Assembly (NCBI RefSeq): GCF_000716875.1
Contig: NZ_JNWQ01000091.1
Location: 1-27,635 of the forward strand
DNA from: Streptomyces novaecaesareae
GTDB taxonomy: Bacteria > Actinomycetota > Actinomycetes > Streptomycetales > Streptomycetaceae
Length of the DNA stretch: 27,635 nt
Reading direction: 5' to 3'
A program made the position numbers and the translations under genes. Positions within the stretch are counted from its first letter, which is position 1. Each line of letters begins with the position of its first letter. Under the pieces are notes generated by a model. It did not search any database. It was not told the origin of the DNA and was given only the letters and a program-made list of their open reading frames with translations. Positions 1 through 8,411 of this stretch are shown here, piece by piece.

Positions 1-249
1 GTGCGCGGTGGTGGCGGCCGGGGTGGTCGGCTGGGCCGGGGGCTCGGACTGCGCGGCCGACCCCGGCTGCTCGGCGGCGGCGGTCGGGGAGTACGGCGTG
101 CCGTCGGCCTTCGGGGAGGGCAGCGGCAGCGCCGTGGGCTGCTCGAACGCGGCGCCGGTCAGCACCGCGTGCACGCCGAGCCAGGACAGCGCCACCGCCG
201 CCCCGGTGGCCGCCGCCCAGGCGCCGAGCTGTACCAGTCCGTTCCGCAT
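1..249 (-). CDS. Small membrane-anchored protein, 3' end cut by window edge
   Basis: This reading frame runs off the left edge, so only the first 83 residues are visible. It starts MRNGLVQLGAWAAATG and has one hydrophobic segment at about residues 5-32, followed by a Pro/Ala/Ser-rich stretch that would lie outside the membrane. I do not recognise a catalytic domain. I chose the ATG at 249 because AGGA lies about ten bases upstream; another in-frame ATG at 270 would add seven residues but has no visible ribosome binding site. It is divergent from the response regulator gene, with about 130 bp between them, so the two may share a control region. A function in the same signalling circuit is only a guess from position. 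Confidence 0.55.
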   Translation of the reverse strand, partial: MRNGLVQLGAWAAATGAAVALSWLGVHAVLTGAAFEQPTALPLPSPKADGTPYSPTAAAEQPGSAAQSEPPAQPTTPAATTAH

Positions 250-383
250 CGTCCGCACATCCTGCCGCATTTCGACCCGGCCCGAGACCGGCACCCCCGC
301 TGTTCCCCAGGGCAGTTGCACACTGTCCGGACCGCCCCCCGAGGTACAGACCACTGCCCGCCGATGGCGTACCGTGCAGGGCC

Positions 384-1088
384 ATGGCAACAGTGCTCGT
401 GGTCGAGGACGACCCCTTCGTACGTTCCGCCCTCATCCGCCACCTGACCGACACCGGTCACGCGGTGCGCAGCGTGGGCACCGCGCTGGAGGCGCTGCGG
501 GAGGTCGCTCAGGTCGGCTGTGACCTGGTGATCCTCGACCTGGGGCTGCCCGATCTGGACGGCAGCGAGGCGCTCAAGATGATCCGGGGCCTGACCAACG
601 TGCCGGTGATCATCTCGACCGCCCGGGACGACGAGGCCGAGATCGTCCGACTGCTCAACGACGGGGCCGACGACTACCTGGTGAAACCTTTCTCCGGGGA
701 ACACCTCAGCGCCCGGATGGCCGCCGTCCTGCGCCGGCTCGGCGGCGGCACCGCGCCCGTCGCCCAGGTACTGCGCGTCGGCGGGCTGGCCATCGACCTC
801 CAGCGGCGCGAGGCCTCCCTGGACGGACGGCTGCTCGACCTGACCCGCCGTGAATTCGACCTGCTGGCCTTCCTGGCCGGCCGGCCCGGCGTGGTCGTGC
901 CGCGCAAGGAGATCCTCGCCGAGGTCTGGCAACAGACCTACGGCGGCGACCAGACCATCGACGTCCACCTCTCCTGGCTGCGCCGCAAACTCGGCGAGAC
1001 CGCCTCCAATCCCCGCTACCTGCACACCGTCCGGGGCGTCGGGGTCCGACTGGAAGCCGCCGGGGGGCCGGCGGAGCACCGGACATGA
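384..1088 (+). CDS. OmpR/PhoB-family response regulator
   Basis: A 234-residue two-component response regulator. The N-terminal receiver domain (about 1-115) has the acidic pair E8/D9/D10 in VVEDDPF, the phospho-acceptor D52 in ILDLGLPD, the switch threonine T79 and the lysine K101 in VKPFS. The C-terminal half (about 130-228) is a winged helix-turn-helix of the Trans_reg_C type, with DLTRREFDLLAFL and IDVHLSWLRRKLGE. All phosphorelay residues are present, so it should be active. Its stop codon overlaps the start of the kinase gene (ATGA), indicating a two-gene operon with translational coupling. The ribosome binding site before 384 is weak (GCAGGG). The target is unknown; the secreted chitinase-like gene just downstream is the obvious candidate. 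I cannot assign it to a named system. Confidence 0.93.
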   Translation: MATVLVVEDDPFVRSALIRHLTDTGHAVRSVGTALEALREVAQVGCDLVILDLGLPDLDGSEALKMIRGLTNVPVIISTARDDEAEIVRLLNDGADDYLVKPFSGEHLSARMAAVLRRLGGGTAPVAQVLRVGGLAIDLQRREASLDGRLLDLTRREFDLLAFLAGRPGVVVPRKEILAEVWQQTYGGDQTIDVHLSWLRRKLGETASNPRYLHTVRGVGVRLEAAGGPAEHRT

Positions 1089-2563
1089 GGAGGTTCGGGC
1101 ACTCGCTGCGCTGGGCCCTGATCAAGGCCGCCGTGGCCGGGACCACCATGGTCGCGCTGGCCTTCCTCATCCCGCTCGGCCTGATGGTCCAGCAGACCGC
1201 GCGGGACCGGGCCTTCACCGCCGCCGAGCGGCAGGCGGCGGCGCTCGGGCCGGCCCTGGCGATCACCACCGACCAGGACGCCGTCGACCGGGCCCTGGCC
1301 AGTACGGACGCCGGCGGCCAGGGGCGGATGGCGGTCCACCTGCCGGCCGCCGGACCGGCCGTCAGCCCTGGGGCCGTCACGCCTGGGGCGGGCGGGCAGG
1401 CCGTCGCTGCCGGGACGGGTGGGCCCGTGGGGCCGACGCTGGGCGAGGGCCGGGCCGCCGACGCCGACGTGGCCACGGCCGGAGGCCAGGGCCGCTCCTT
1501 CACCGTGAAGGTGGCCGGCGGCTACGCGCTGCTCCAGCCGGTCGCGGTGGACACCGGCCGGACCGCCGTGGTCGAGGTGTTCGTGGCCGAGAGCGACCTC
1601 ACCCGGGGCGTCTCCACCGCCTGGCTGGTGCTCTCCGCCGTCGCGCTCGCCCTGGTCGCCATCTCGGTGCTGGTCGCCGACCGGATGGGCAACCGGATCG
1701 TCGCCTCCGCCCGCCGGCTCGCCGGCGCCGCCCGCTCGCTCGGCGCCGGGAACCTCGCGGTGCGGGTCCCGGTGGCGGGCAAGCAGGTCGACGGCAGCCC
1801 GGAGGAACTGCGCGAAGCCGGCCACGCGTTCAACACCATGGCCGACCGGGTGGTCCAACTCCTCGCCGCAGAAAGGGAACTGGCCGCCGACCTGTCCCAC
1901 CGGCTGCGCACCCCGCTGACCGTGCTGCGGCTCAACGCCGCCTCGCTCGGCGACGGCGACGCGGCCGACGCCACCCGGCACGCGGTCGCCCAACTGGAGC
2001 GCGAGGTCGACCAGATCATCCGCTCCGCCCGCCGCGCCCCCGAGGACGCGCCCGCCGTCGCGGTCGGCTGCGACGCCGCCGAGGTGATCCGCGAACGGGT
2101 CGGCTTCTGGTCCGCGCTGGCCGAGGACGAGGGGCGCCGCTGGCAACTGGCCGGCGCCGAACGGGCGGCACCCGTACCCGTCCAGCGCGGGGACCTGGCG
2201 GCGGCCGTCGACGCGCTGCTCGGCAACGTCTTCCGGCACACCGCCGTCGGCACCGCCTTCTCGGTGGACGTCCTGGCCACCGACAGCTCGGTGATCGTGC
2301 TGGTCGGCGACGGCGGACCGGGCTACAGCGACCCGGCCGCCGCCCTCACACGCGGCCAGGGCCACGGCGGGGAGGGCTCCACCGGCCTCGGCCTGGACAT
2401 CGTCCGCAAGCTCGCCGAGTCCACCGGCGGGGACCTCGGGCTCGGCCACTCCGCCGTGCTCGGCGGCGCCGAGACCCGGCTGCGGCTGCGCACCCGCCCG
2501 GCGGACGCGACGCCCGCGCGGACCGGGCGGCGGCGGAGCCGGGGAGCGCTCTTCCAGCGGTGA
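1085..2563 (+). CDS. Membrane sensor histidine kinase
   Basis: A 492-residue partner kinase of the preceding regulator. A first membrane helix at about 13-35 and a second at about 179-198 enclose a roughly 140-residue extracytoplasmic sensor region. This is rich in Gly, Ala and Pro and contains no cysteine. A HAMP-like linker (about 199-260) leads to the dimerisation domain with the phospho-acceptor H272 in ADLSHRLRTPLTVL. The ATPase domain has an N-box at N381 (LLGNVFRHT), a G1 box at D409 (VGDGGPG) and a G2 box near 432 (STGLGLDIV). The C-terminus is an Arg-rich tail. The start overlaps the regulator stop by four bases. The complete motif set supports an active kinase; the stimulus cannot be read from the sequence. 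Confidence 0.93.
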   Translation: MRRFGHSLRWALIKAAVAGTTMVALAFLIPLGLMVQQTARDRAFTAAERQAAALGPALAITTDQDAVDRALASTDAGGQGRMAVHLPAAGPAVSPGAVTPGAGGQAVAAGTGGPVGPTLGEGRAADADVATAGGQGRSFTVKVAGGYALLQPVAVDTGRTAVVEVFVAESDLTRGVSTAWLVLSAVALALVAISVLVADRMGNRIVASARRLAGAARSLGAGNLAVRVPVAGKQVDGSPEELREAGHAFNTMADRVVQLLAAERELAADLSHRLRTPLTVLRLNAASLGDGDAADATRHAVAQLEREVDQIIRSARRAPEDAPAVAVGCDAAEVIRERVGFWSALAEDEGRRWQLAGAERAAPVPVQRGDLAAAVDALLGNVFRHTAVGTAFSVDVLATDSSVIVLVGDGGPGYSDPAAALTRGQGHGGEGSTGLGLDIVRKLAESTGGDLGLGHSAVLGGAETRLRLRTRPADATPARTGRRRSRGALFQR

Positions 2564-2612
2564 CGAGGTGGGCGGTGAGGTCGGGTCAGGAACGGGTCTT
2601 CCCGTGGCTCTT

Positions 2613-2633
2613 CCTTAACGGCGGCCTAAGGGA
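2613..2633. promoter_or_regulatory. Candidate operator upstream of the chitinase-like gene
   Basis: CCTTA and TAAGG form an inverted repeat separated by nine bases (2613-2617 and 2627-2631), with two further pairs after one mismatch. Read as direct repeats, TTAACGG (2615) and CTAAGGG (2626) are 11 bp apart, the spacing used by OmpR/PhoB-type regulators. This short A+T-containing patch stands out in a GC-rich intergenic stretch. A -10-like TAGCGT lies at 2680-2685, about 50 bp downstream. Binding by the regulator encoded at 384-1088 is an inference from position. Confidence 0.35.
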
Positions 2634-2790
2634 GTTCTACCGCTCGCTCAGCCCGCCCGTTCCGCCCCCGGGCCGCCGCTAGCGTCGGTCGCGCCGGTCA
2701 CCCGACCGAGCCGGGCCGGCCGCCCGGACGTCCGTACGCACCCGCGCCCGGACGGCGGCCGACCGAAGGCATCCGCGGAGGTAACGCGCC

Positions 2791-4311
2791 ATGACCACCC
2801 AGCCCACCCGCCGCTCCGGCCGCCGCAGGCGCAGCCGCAAGGGCGCGATCATCGGGGCCGCCGCGGTCGCCGCCGCCCTGGTCGCGGGCGGGACAGTGCT
2901 CCTCGCCTCCTCGGCCAGCGCCGCCTCGCTCGGCGCCGTCTACAGCCGCACCAGCAGCTGGGACTCCGGCTACACCGGCCAGTACCTGGTCACCAACCCG
3001 GACAGCGGCCCGATCGAGGACTGGACGCTCAGCTTCGACCTGCCGGCTGGGGCGAAGATCGACTCGCTGTGGAACGCCACCTTCACCGCCGAGGGGCAGC
3101 ACGTCACGGTCAAGCCGGAGGCCTGGAGCAAGCGGCTGGAGCCCGGCAGGAACGTGGTGGTCGGCTTCGTCGCCCAGGGCACGGGCGCGGCACAGGCCGA
3201 GCCGGCCAACTGCCTGATCAACAACGCCTCCTGCAAGCCCGGCGCCGGCACCGCGCCCACCCCCTCGGGGCGGCCGACCACCACCGCCTCGCCGACGGCC
3301 ACCGCCACGGCTACCGGCACTCCGACCGCCACCGGCACTCCGACCGCGACCGCCAAGCCCAGCCCCACCGCCACGGTGAAGCCGACCACCCCGGCGCCGA
3401 CCCTCACTCCGACCGGTGTGCCCGTGCCCCCGGCCGGTGCCGGGGCCGGCTTCGCCCCGTACGTGGACACCTCGCTCTACCCGCCGTACGACCTGGTCGC
3501 CACCGCCAAGGCGAGCGGCGTGAAGAACTTCAACCTGGCCTTCGTGGTGTCCGGCGGCGGCTGCGTGCCCAAGTGGGGCGGCGTCAGCGACCTGGCCACC
3601 GACGCGGTGGCCGCCCGGATCGGCGAGCTGCGGGCGATCGGCGGCGACGTCCGGGTCTCCTTCGGCGGCGCCAACGGCAGCGAGCTGGCCCTCGCCTGCG
3701 GCTCCACCGCCGACCTCACGGCCGCGTACCAGAAGGTCGTGGACGCCTACGGCGCGACCAAGCTGGACTTCGACGTCGAGGGCGGCGCGATCGCCGACGC
3801 CGCCGCCAACACCCGGCGCGCCCAGGCCGTCGCCCAGCTGCAGAAGAACGCCGCCGCCAGGGGCAAGGCCCTCGACGTCTCCTTCACCCTGCCCGCGCTG
3901 CCCTCCGGCCTGACCCAGGAGGGCGTCAACCTGGTCGCCGACGCCAAGGCCAACGGCGTCGCCCCCAACCCGCAGGGCCAGATGGGCAAGTACGCGATCG
4001 CCGCGGCCACCGCCACCCAGGCCCAGGTCAAGAGCGTGCTGGGGCTGGACGACGCGGCCGCCTGGCGCAAGGTCGCGGTCACCCCGATGATCGGCGTCAA
4101 CGACGTCGCCAGCGAGGTCTTCACCGTGGCCGACGCCAAGCAGCTCGCCGAGTTCGCGACGGCCAAGCACCTGGCCTGGCTGGCCATGTGGTCCGGCACC
4201 CGGGACAAGGCCTGCGACGGCGGCGCCAAGGCGTACGCCGACGCGAGCTGCAGCAGCATCGTCCAGCAGCCGCTGGACTTCACCCGGTCGCTCGGGGCGT
4301 ACACGGGCTGA
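2791..4311 (+). CDS. Secreted GH18 chitinase-like protein with N-terminal CBM2-like module
   Basis: A 506-residue exported protein. It has a long Arg-rich n-region and hydrophobic core (about 1-46, ending ASSASAA), a CBM2-like carbohydrate-binding domain (about 47-150, with cysteines 141 and 148), and a Thr/Pro linker with repeated TGTPTA units (about 152-215). A glycoside hydrolase 18 barrel follows (about 219-505). It has the SFGGANG strand (290-296), LDFDVEGG with the predicted acid E330 and D326/D328, MIGVND (433-438) and the closing WLAMWSGTRDK. The first Asp of the DxxDxDxE signature is Thr (T323). The strand that normally carries MxMDY between about 385 and 400 appears to be missing (see findings), so activity is uncertain. 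It has its own upstream region and ends before a strong terminator. The ribosome binding site is GGAGGTAACG, well placed before ATG 2791. Confidence 0.85.
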   Translation: MTTQPTRRSGRRRRSRKGAIIGAAAVAAALVAGGTVLLASSASAASLGAVYSRTSSWDSGYTGQYLVTNPDSGPIEDWTLSFDLPAGAKIDSLWNATFTAEGQHVTVKPEAWSKRLEPGRNVVVGFVAQGTGAAQAEPANCLINNASCKPGAGTAPTPSGRPTTTASPTATATATGTPTATGTPTATAKPSPTATVKPTTPAPTLTPTGVPVPPAGAGAGFAPYVDTSLYPPYDLVATAKASGVKNFNLAFVVSGGGCVPKWGGVSDLATDAVAARIGELRAIGGDVRVSFGGANGSELALACGSTADLTAAYQKVVDAYGATKLDFDVEGGAIADAAANTRRAQAVAQLQKNAAARGKALDVSFTLPALPSGLTQEGVNLVADAKANGVAPNPQGQMGKYAIAAATATQAQVKSVLGLDDAAAWRKVAVTPMIGVNDVASEVFTVADAKQLAEFATAKHLAWLAMWSGTRDKACDGGAKAYADASCSSIVQQPLDFTRSLGAYTG

Positions 4312-4333
4312 GGCCCGCCGGGTTCCTGTTCGG

Positions 4334-4386
4334 CCCCGGCCGTCCGCGCTGAGTCCGCAGCCCAGCGCGGCCGGTCGGGGTGCTTT
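4334..4386 (+). terminator. Strong hairpin terminator after the chitinase-like gene
   Basis: Bases 4334-4350 pair with 4364-4380 in a 17-bp stem with one mismatch and one G-U pair. The inner CCGCGCT/AGCGCGG arm is perfect. The loop is 13 bases and the stem is followed by TGCTTTTG. This is a classic intrinsic terminator shape, which is uncommon in such GC-rich genomes, and it separates the chitinase-like gene from the glycosyltransferase gene. Confidence 0.8.
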
Positions 4387-4476
4387 TGTCACGTTCTGTA
4401 GTCGATCGCGCCCGGGCTCGTTCGGGTGGCATCGGGTATCGTCGCTGGTTGGCCGAGCGGTGGACGGAGTGGACAA

Positions 4477-5877
4477 GTGACAGCGGTGCAAGACGAGCGA
4501 AGCCCGGTGCGGACCGCACCCGACCCCTCGCCCGCCCCCCTGTCGGACCGGCTGCGCCAGGCGCTCGGTGCCCCCGTACGGGCCCTGCGCGAGGCTCCCC
4601 GCCGCCCGCTGCTGGCCGCCTCCGCACTGGCGCTGCTGTCCCTGGTCGGGTACGCGGTGGTGCGCCACTTCGTCCACACCTCGATGGTGGACATGATCGT
4701 CTACCGGGCCGAGGGCGCCGCCGTCGCCAACGGCACCGACCTGTACGCGCTGCGCGTCACCGAGTGGAACCTGCCCGCGACCTACCCGCCCTTCGCGGCG
4801 ATGCTGTTCGTCCCGACCACCTGGTTCCCGGTCCCCGTCCTCCGGGTGGCGATCACTCTCGGCAACCTCGGCCTGCTCGCTCTGCTGACTCACCTGTCCT
4901 TCAGGCTGGTCGGCTGGCCGCGCCGCGAGCTGCGGCCGATCGGCGTGATCCTGGTGACCGGCCTCGGGGTCTGGCTCGAACCCGTGTTCACCACGCTCCG
5001 CTACGGCCAGATCAACCTCGCGCTCGCCTGCCTGATCCTCTGGGACCTCACCCGCCCGGACGGACGCCGCAGCAAGGGCGTGGCGATCGGCATCGCCGCC
5101 GGCATCAAGCTCACCCCCGGCCTGTTCGCGGTCTACCTGCTGATCACCGGCCGGATCCGGGCCGCCTTCGTGGCCGGCCTCACCTTCCTCGGCACGTTCC
5201 TGCTCGGCGCCCTGGTACTGCCCGACGCCACCTGGGGCTTCTGGACCAAGTACCTCTACGACTCCTCCCGGGTCGGCAAGACCTGGATCGTCGACAACCA
5301 GTCCCTGCGCGGCGCCTTCGCCCGCCTGCTGCACAGCGCCGACCCCGGCACCCTCGCCACCCTCGGGGGCGGCCTGGTCGCGCTGGCCGGCCTCGCCGTC
5401 GCCGCCTGGGCGGCCCGCAGCGGCCGCTGGCTGCCCCGGGCCGAGGCCTGGGGCGTCTGCTGCGCGGCCGTCACCGCCGTGCTGATCTCCCCGATCAGCT
5501 GGACCCACCACTGGGTCTGGTGCGTTCCGCTGCTCGTCCTGCTCGCCGCCGAGGCCTCCGTCGAGCACGCCCGCCCGGCCGGCGTGCGCCGGCTGCGCTG
5601 GCGGGCCGTCTTCTGGGCCACCCTGGTCGCCTTCCTCTCCTTCGCGATGTGGGCGGCGAAGCCGGTCGGCGTGGCCGTCCTCCACATGTCACCGTGGCGC
5701 CAGCTGCCGACCTCGGTCTACCCGTGGGTCGGGCTCTGCTTCCTGCTCGCGGCCGCGATCCGGATAAGGGCCCGGCGGCGGTCCGCCGACGCTCCGACGG
5801 TCCGGCTGCCCGGACAGCGCGACGGCGGCGACCCGGACACCGCCCGCGGCCGTCAGCAGGCCCCCGCGGCCCGCTGA
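4477..5877 (+). CDS. GT87-family (DUF2029) integral membrane glycosyltransferase
   Basis: A 466-residue polytopic membrane protein of the GT87 type, the family that includes the mycobacterial mannosyltransferase PimE and uses polyprenol-phosphate-mannose outside the membrane. A cytoplasmic, charged N-terminus (about 40 residues) is followed by roughly ten hydrophobic segments. The first external loop carries DMIVYRAEGAAVANGTDLY and ATYPPFAAML, the conserved Asp and YPP features of the family. LRYGQINLALACLILWDL and IKLTPGLF are also typical. I chose GTG 4477 because GGAG lies seven bases upstream; the frame is open a little further back to 4426. The acceptor is unknown: a cell-envelope lipid or glycan is likely. 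It converges on the SsgA-like gene. Confidence 0.82.
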   Translation: MTAVQDERSPVRTAPDPSPAPLSDRLRQALGAPVRALREAPRRPLLAASALALLSLVGYAVVRHFVHTSMVDMIVYRAEGAAVANGTDLYALRVTEWNLPATYPPFAAMLFVPTTWFPVPVLRVAITLGNLGLLALLTHLSFRLVGWPRRELRPIGVILVTGLGVWLEPVFTTLRYGQINLALACLILWDLTRPDGRRSKGVAIGIAAGIKLTPGLFAVYLLITGRIRAAFVAGLTFLGTFLLGALVLPDATWGFWTKYLYDSSRVGKTWIVDNQSLRGAFARLLHSADPGTLATLGGGLVALAGLAVAAWAARSGRWLPRAEAWGVCCAAVTAVLISPISWTHHWVWCVPLLVLLAAEASVEHARPAGVRRLRWRAVFWATLVAFLSFAMWAAKPVGVAVLHMSPWRQLPTSVYPWVGLCFLLAAAIRIRARRRSADAPTVRLPGQRDGGDPDTARGRQQAPAAR

Positions 5878-5969
5878 ACCGGCGGGGGCGCCGCTCCTGT
5901 CACCTCTGCCTCTGCTGCGTCCTCGCTCTTCCTCGCCGGGTACGTGCGGGCGCACGCTGCGGCGCACGC

Positions 5970-6386
5970 CTAGGCGAGCAGCTCGGCGAGCGAGCCGTCC
6001 ATGTCCAGCGCGGCCAGCTCGCTGCCCGGCGGGACCAGCCGGTGCGCCCGCTCCAGCCAGGCCGCGACGGCCGGCAGCGGCGCCTCCAGCAGCGCGTCCC
6101 CGGCGGGCGAGCTCAGCGCCAGGCACAGCACGCTGCGCCGGCCCGAGCGGGTCGGCCAGATCCGCACGTCGCCCTGGCCGCACGGGCGGAAGGTGCCCTC
6201 GACCAGCAGCTCGCGGGCGAACACCCAGGTCACCGGGGAACCGGTGTCCAGGTGGAAGGTGATGTAGACCGCGTACGGGTCGTGGCTGCCGTAGGACAGC
6301 CGCGCCGCGACGGGCACGCTGTGCTCCGGCGAGAGCACCAGGTTGAGCTCCAGTTCGTGCTCGACGACGCTGACGGGGCGCTCCAT
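5970..6386 (-). CDS. ssgG: SsgA-like protein, probably SsgG
   Basis: A 138-residue SsgA-like protein (SALP). The family occurs only in morphologically complex actinomycetes and controls the localisation of cell division and wall synthesis during sporulation. Diagnostic stretches are SYGSHDPYAVYITFH (31-45), WVFARELLVEG (54-64), GDVRIWPTRS (72-81) and CLALSSPAGDALLEAP (88-103). Length matches the family. I assign SsgG because the gene set around it (mycosin-type protease, NAPRTase, ClpS, permease, Mec-CysO-CysM) is, as I recall, that around SCO2924 in S. coelicolor. SsgG mutants there skip septa and make multiple-length spores. The start at 6386 follows AGGA; an open stretch back to 6458 lacks a better start. 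SsgB or another paralogue remains possible. Confidence 0.75.
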   Translation of the reverse strand: MERPVSVVEHELELNLVLSPEHSVPVAARLSYGSHDPYAVYITFHLDTGSPVTWVFARELLVEGTFRPCGQGDVRIWPTRSGRRSVLCLALSSPAGDALLEAPLPAVAAWLERAHRLVPPGSELAALDMDGSLAELLA

Positions 6387-6772
6387 GATCGTCTTCCTCT
6401 CTGCCTTCGGGTCGTGCCCGGTTCCGGGCCCTGTGACCTTTGAGAGGGCGGTCCGCACCGGCTCTTACACACGTTTCCGGGATTTCTTCGGGAAGTTCGG
6501 CGAGGGGTGGTGAAGGGGTGGCCGCGCGGCGCGCGGTATGCCTCGCGCGCCTGGTTCCTTACCGTGAGCGGCCCTCCACTGTCCGGGGATTCGCGAACTT
6601 CCCGTCGCGACTTCGGCGAGGTACTACCCTTTGTGACTGCCCGGCGACTGTCCGCCCATCGGGGTGCGCCCCCACGCGCGCCGAGCGCCAGGTGTGCGCC
6701 GGGTTGTGCGCGGGCGGTCCTTCCTTCGTGCCTCCTTGCCCGCGTCAGGACCTGCCAGGAAAGAAGACCCCC
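6387..6772. other. Divergent intergenic region, ssgG-like / RDD gene
   Basis: 386 bp between two divergent genes. It must hold both promoters. A -10-like TACCCT is at 6625-6630 on the plus strand. I see no convincing small gene, inverted repeat or whiG-type promoter; the open frames here lack start signals and sensible composition. Confidence 0.4.
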
Positions 6773-8311
6773 ATGACGGACCGCTCCTTCGCCGACGGCG
6801 GCGACCCGGCCGTCGCACCCGGGCCGGGCTACTACCCCGACCCCTCCATCCCCGGCTTCGTCCGGTACTGGGGCGGCTCGGCCTGGGTGCCCGGCACCAG
6901 CCGGCCCGCACCCGCCGAGGGCGAGGTGCTGGAGCCGCCCCGGTACGCGACCCGGCGGCCCGCCCAGGGCGGGCCGCCGGCGCGGGCGGTGCCGCCCCCG
7001 GTGCTGCCATCGACGGCCGTGGCGGCGGTGGCGACGGAGCCGGTGGCGGAGCCGGTGGCGTGGCCGGTGCCGGGGTCAGGGTCGGGGCCTGGGCCGGGAT
7101 CGCTCTCGGGGCCGAGGTCAGGGTCGGAGACCGGGATGCCGGCGGGCGGGGGTGACACCGGGCCGGTGTACTTCGACCAGACCTCGGGCGGGGCGTCCTT
7201 CGTGTTCGGGCCCCGGGTGGCGGAGGTCATCGGCGGGCCGGTGTTCCGGACGGTCGGGCCGGCGGGGGGTGCCGGGGTGCCCGGGGAACCGGGGGCTTCC
7301 GAGGTGCCCGGGGTCCCGGCGGGGGCGGGGGTTCCGGCGGGCGCGGGGATTCCCGGGGGAGGCGTCGACGAACGGCCGGTGGCCGGCGCGGTGGCCGAGC
7401 CGACGTCCGTGGAGACCGGGTGGCAGGCCGATCCGCGGGCGCAGCGGGGGCTGATGGGCACCGGGGACGCCCCGCGCTGGGTCTCCTGGGGGGTGCTTCC
7501 GGGGGCGCCCGAAGCGGAGGAGGGGAGTGCGGAGCAGGACCGTGCTGCGGTTGCCGTGGAGGTGGCCGCCGCCGTCGCGCCGGTCATGGCCGTGGCGGTG
7601 CGGGAGGCCTCGGTGTCCTCCGCGTCCCCTGTCTTCCCCGTCTCTCCCGCCGACGTCGCGGCCTCGGGCGCGGTGCCCGTGATCGAGGCGGAGCTCGTGA
7701 CTCCCGTGGTGGCCGCGCCCGTGGCCGTCGCCGCGGTCGCCCCGACCGCGCCGCTGCCCACCGTGCCGCGGCCGGCCCGGAAGACCGCCGTCCGTCGACG
7801 CCCCGCCGCACCGGCTGCCGTGCCGGCCGGGCTGGGTCGTCGGCTGGCCGCACGGGTCGTGGACACCCTCGTGCTGCTGGTGGTCGCCGTCGCCGCCGGG
7901 ATCCCGCTCGGCCGCTCGGTCTCCGACCACCTCCAGCAGAAGCTCGACCAGGCCCGGATGGCCAGCGCCCTCACCCGCCGCCAGATCCAGGTCTGGCTGG
8001 TGGACGACGTGGTGCTGGGCAAGATCGCCGTCCTGATCGGCATCCTGCTCTTCGCCAGCCTGCTGTACGAGGTGCTGCCGATCGCCCGTACCGGCCAGAC
8101 CTTCGGCAAGCGGCTGGCCCGGATCCGGGTGGTGGACGCGGCCGCCCCCACCACCCGCGGCAGGCTGAGCCTCGGCCGTTCGCTGCTCCGGTGGGCCGTC
8201 CGGCAGGTCGGCGTGGTGCTGCTGCTCGGCCTGGTCTGGCCGGTGGTCGACCGCCCGGCACGGCGGGGCTGGCAGGACCGCGCGGCCCGGACCCGGGTGG
8301 TGCGCGGCTGA
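6773..8311 (+). CDS. DUF2510-RDD membrane protein with long low-complexity linker
   Basis: A 512-residue protein. Residues about 18-50 (PGYYPDPSIPGFVRYWGGSAW) match the DUF2510 motif, a short Trp/Pro domain found at the N-terminus of many actinobacterial membrane proteins. Then about 300 residues of Ala/Val/Pro/Gly-rich low complexity follow. From about 352 comes an RDD domain: GLGRRLAARVVDTLVLL with the signature Arg and Asp, a second hydrophobic segment near 417-438, and the typical ARTGQTFGKRLARIRVVD. RDD proteins are integral membrane proteins of mostly unknown role, some linked to ion or osmotic stress. The start at 6773 follows AGGAAAGAAG. The G-rich codon pattern of the linker differs from the C-rich pattern of the next genes and fits a weakly constrained sequence. 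Confidence 0.85.
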   Translation: MTDRSFADGGDPAVAPGPGYYPDPSIPGFVRYWGGSAWVPGTSRPAPAEGEVLEPPRYATRRPAQGGPPARAVPPPVLPSTAVAAVATEPVAEPVAWPVPGSGSGPGPGSLSGPRSGSETGMPAGGGDTGPVYFDQTSGGASFVFGPRVAEVIGGPVFRTVGPAGGAGVPGEPGASEVPGVPAGAGVPAGAGIPGGGVDERPVAGAVAEPTSVETGWQADPRAQRGLMGTGDAPRWVSWGVLPGAPEAEEGSAEQDRAAVAVEVAAAVAPVMAVAVREASVSSASPVFPVSPADVAASGAVPVIEAELVTPVVAAPVAVAAVAPTAPLPTVPRPARKTAVRRRPAAPAAVPAGLGRRLAARVVDTLVLLVVAVAAGIPLGRSVSDHLQQKLDQARMASALTRRQIQVWLVDDVVLGKIAVLIGILLFASLLYEVLPIARTGQTFGKRLARIRVVDAAAPTTRGRLSLGRSLLRWAVRQVGVVLLLGLVWPVVDRPARRGWQDRAARTRVVRG

Positions 8312-8411
8312 GCCGGCGGGCTTTGCGCGCCTTCTCGCCCGGCCGCGCCCGCGGTGGCAAAACGGACGGAATGTCCCGAACGTCGAGAATGGGCGATGTT
8401 CTACTCGGGGA

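Noticed and set aside
3277..3432. Repeated ACCGGCACTCCGACCGCC units, a possible CRISPR-like or mobile repeat
   Set aside because: They encode the Thr/Pro linker of the GH18 protein and are in frame.
2698..5685. A 995-codon open frame on the minus strand
   Set aside because: It is antisense to the GH18 and GT87 genes, whose products have clear motifs. Its translation is a low-complexity Gly/Asp/Gln/Arg mix, as expected from the opposite strand of GC-rich codons.
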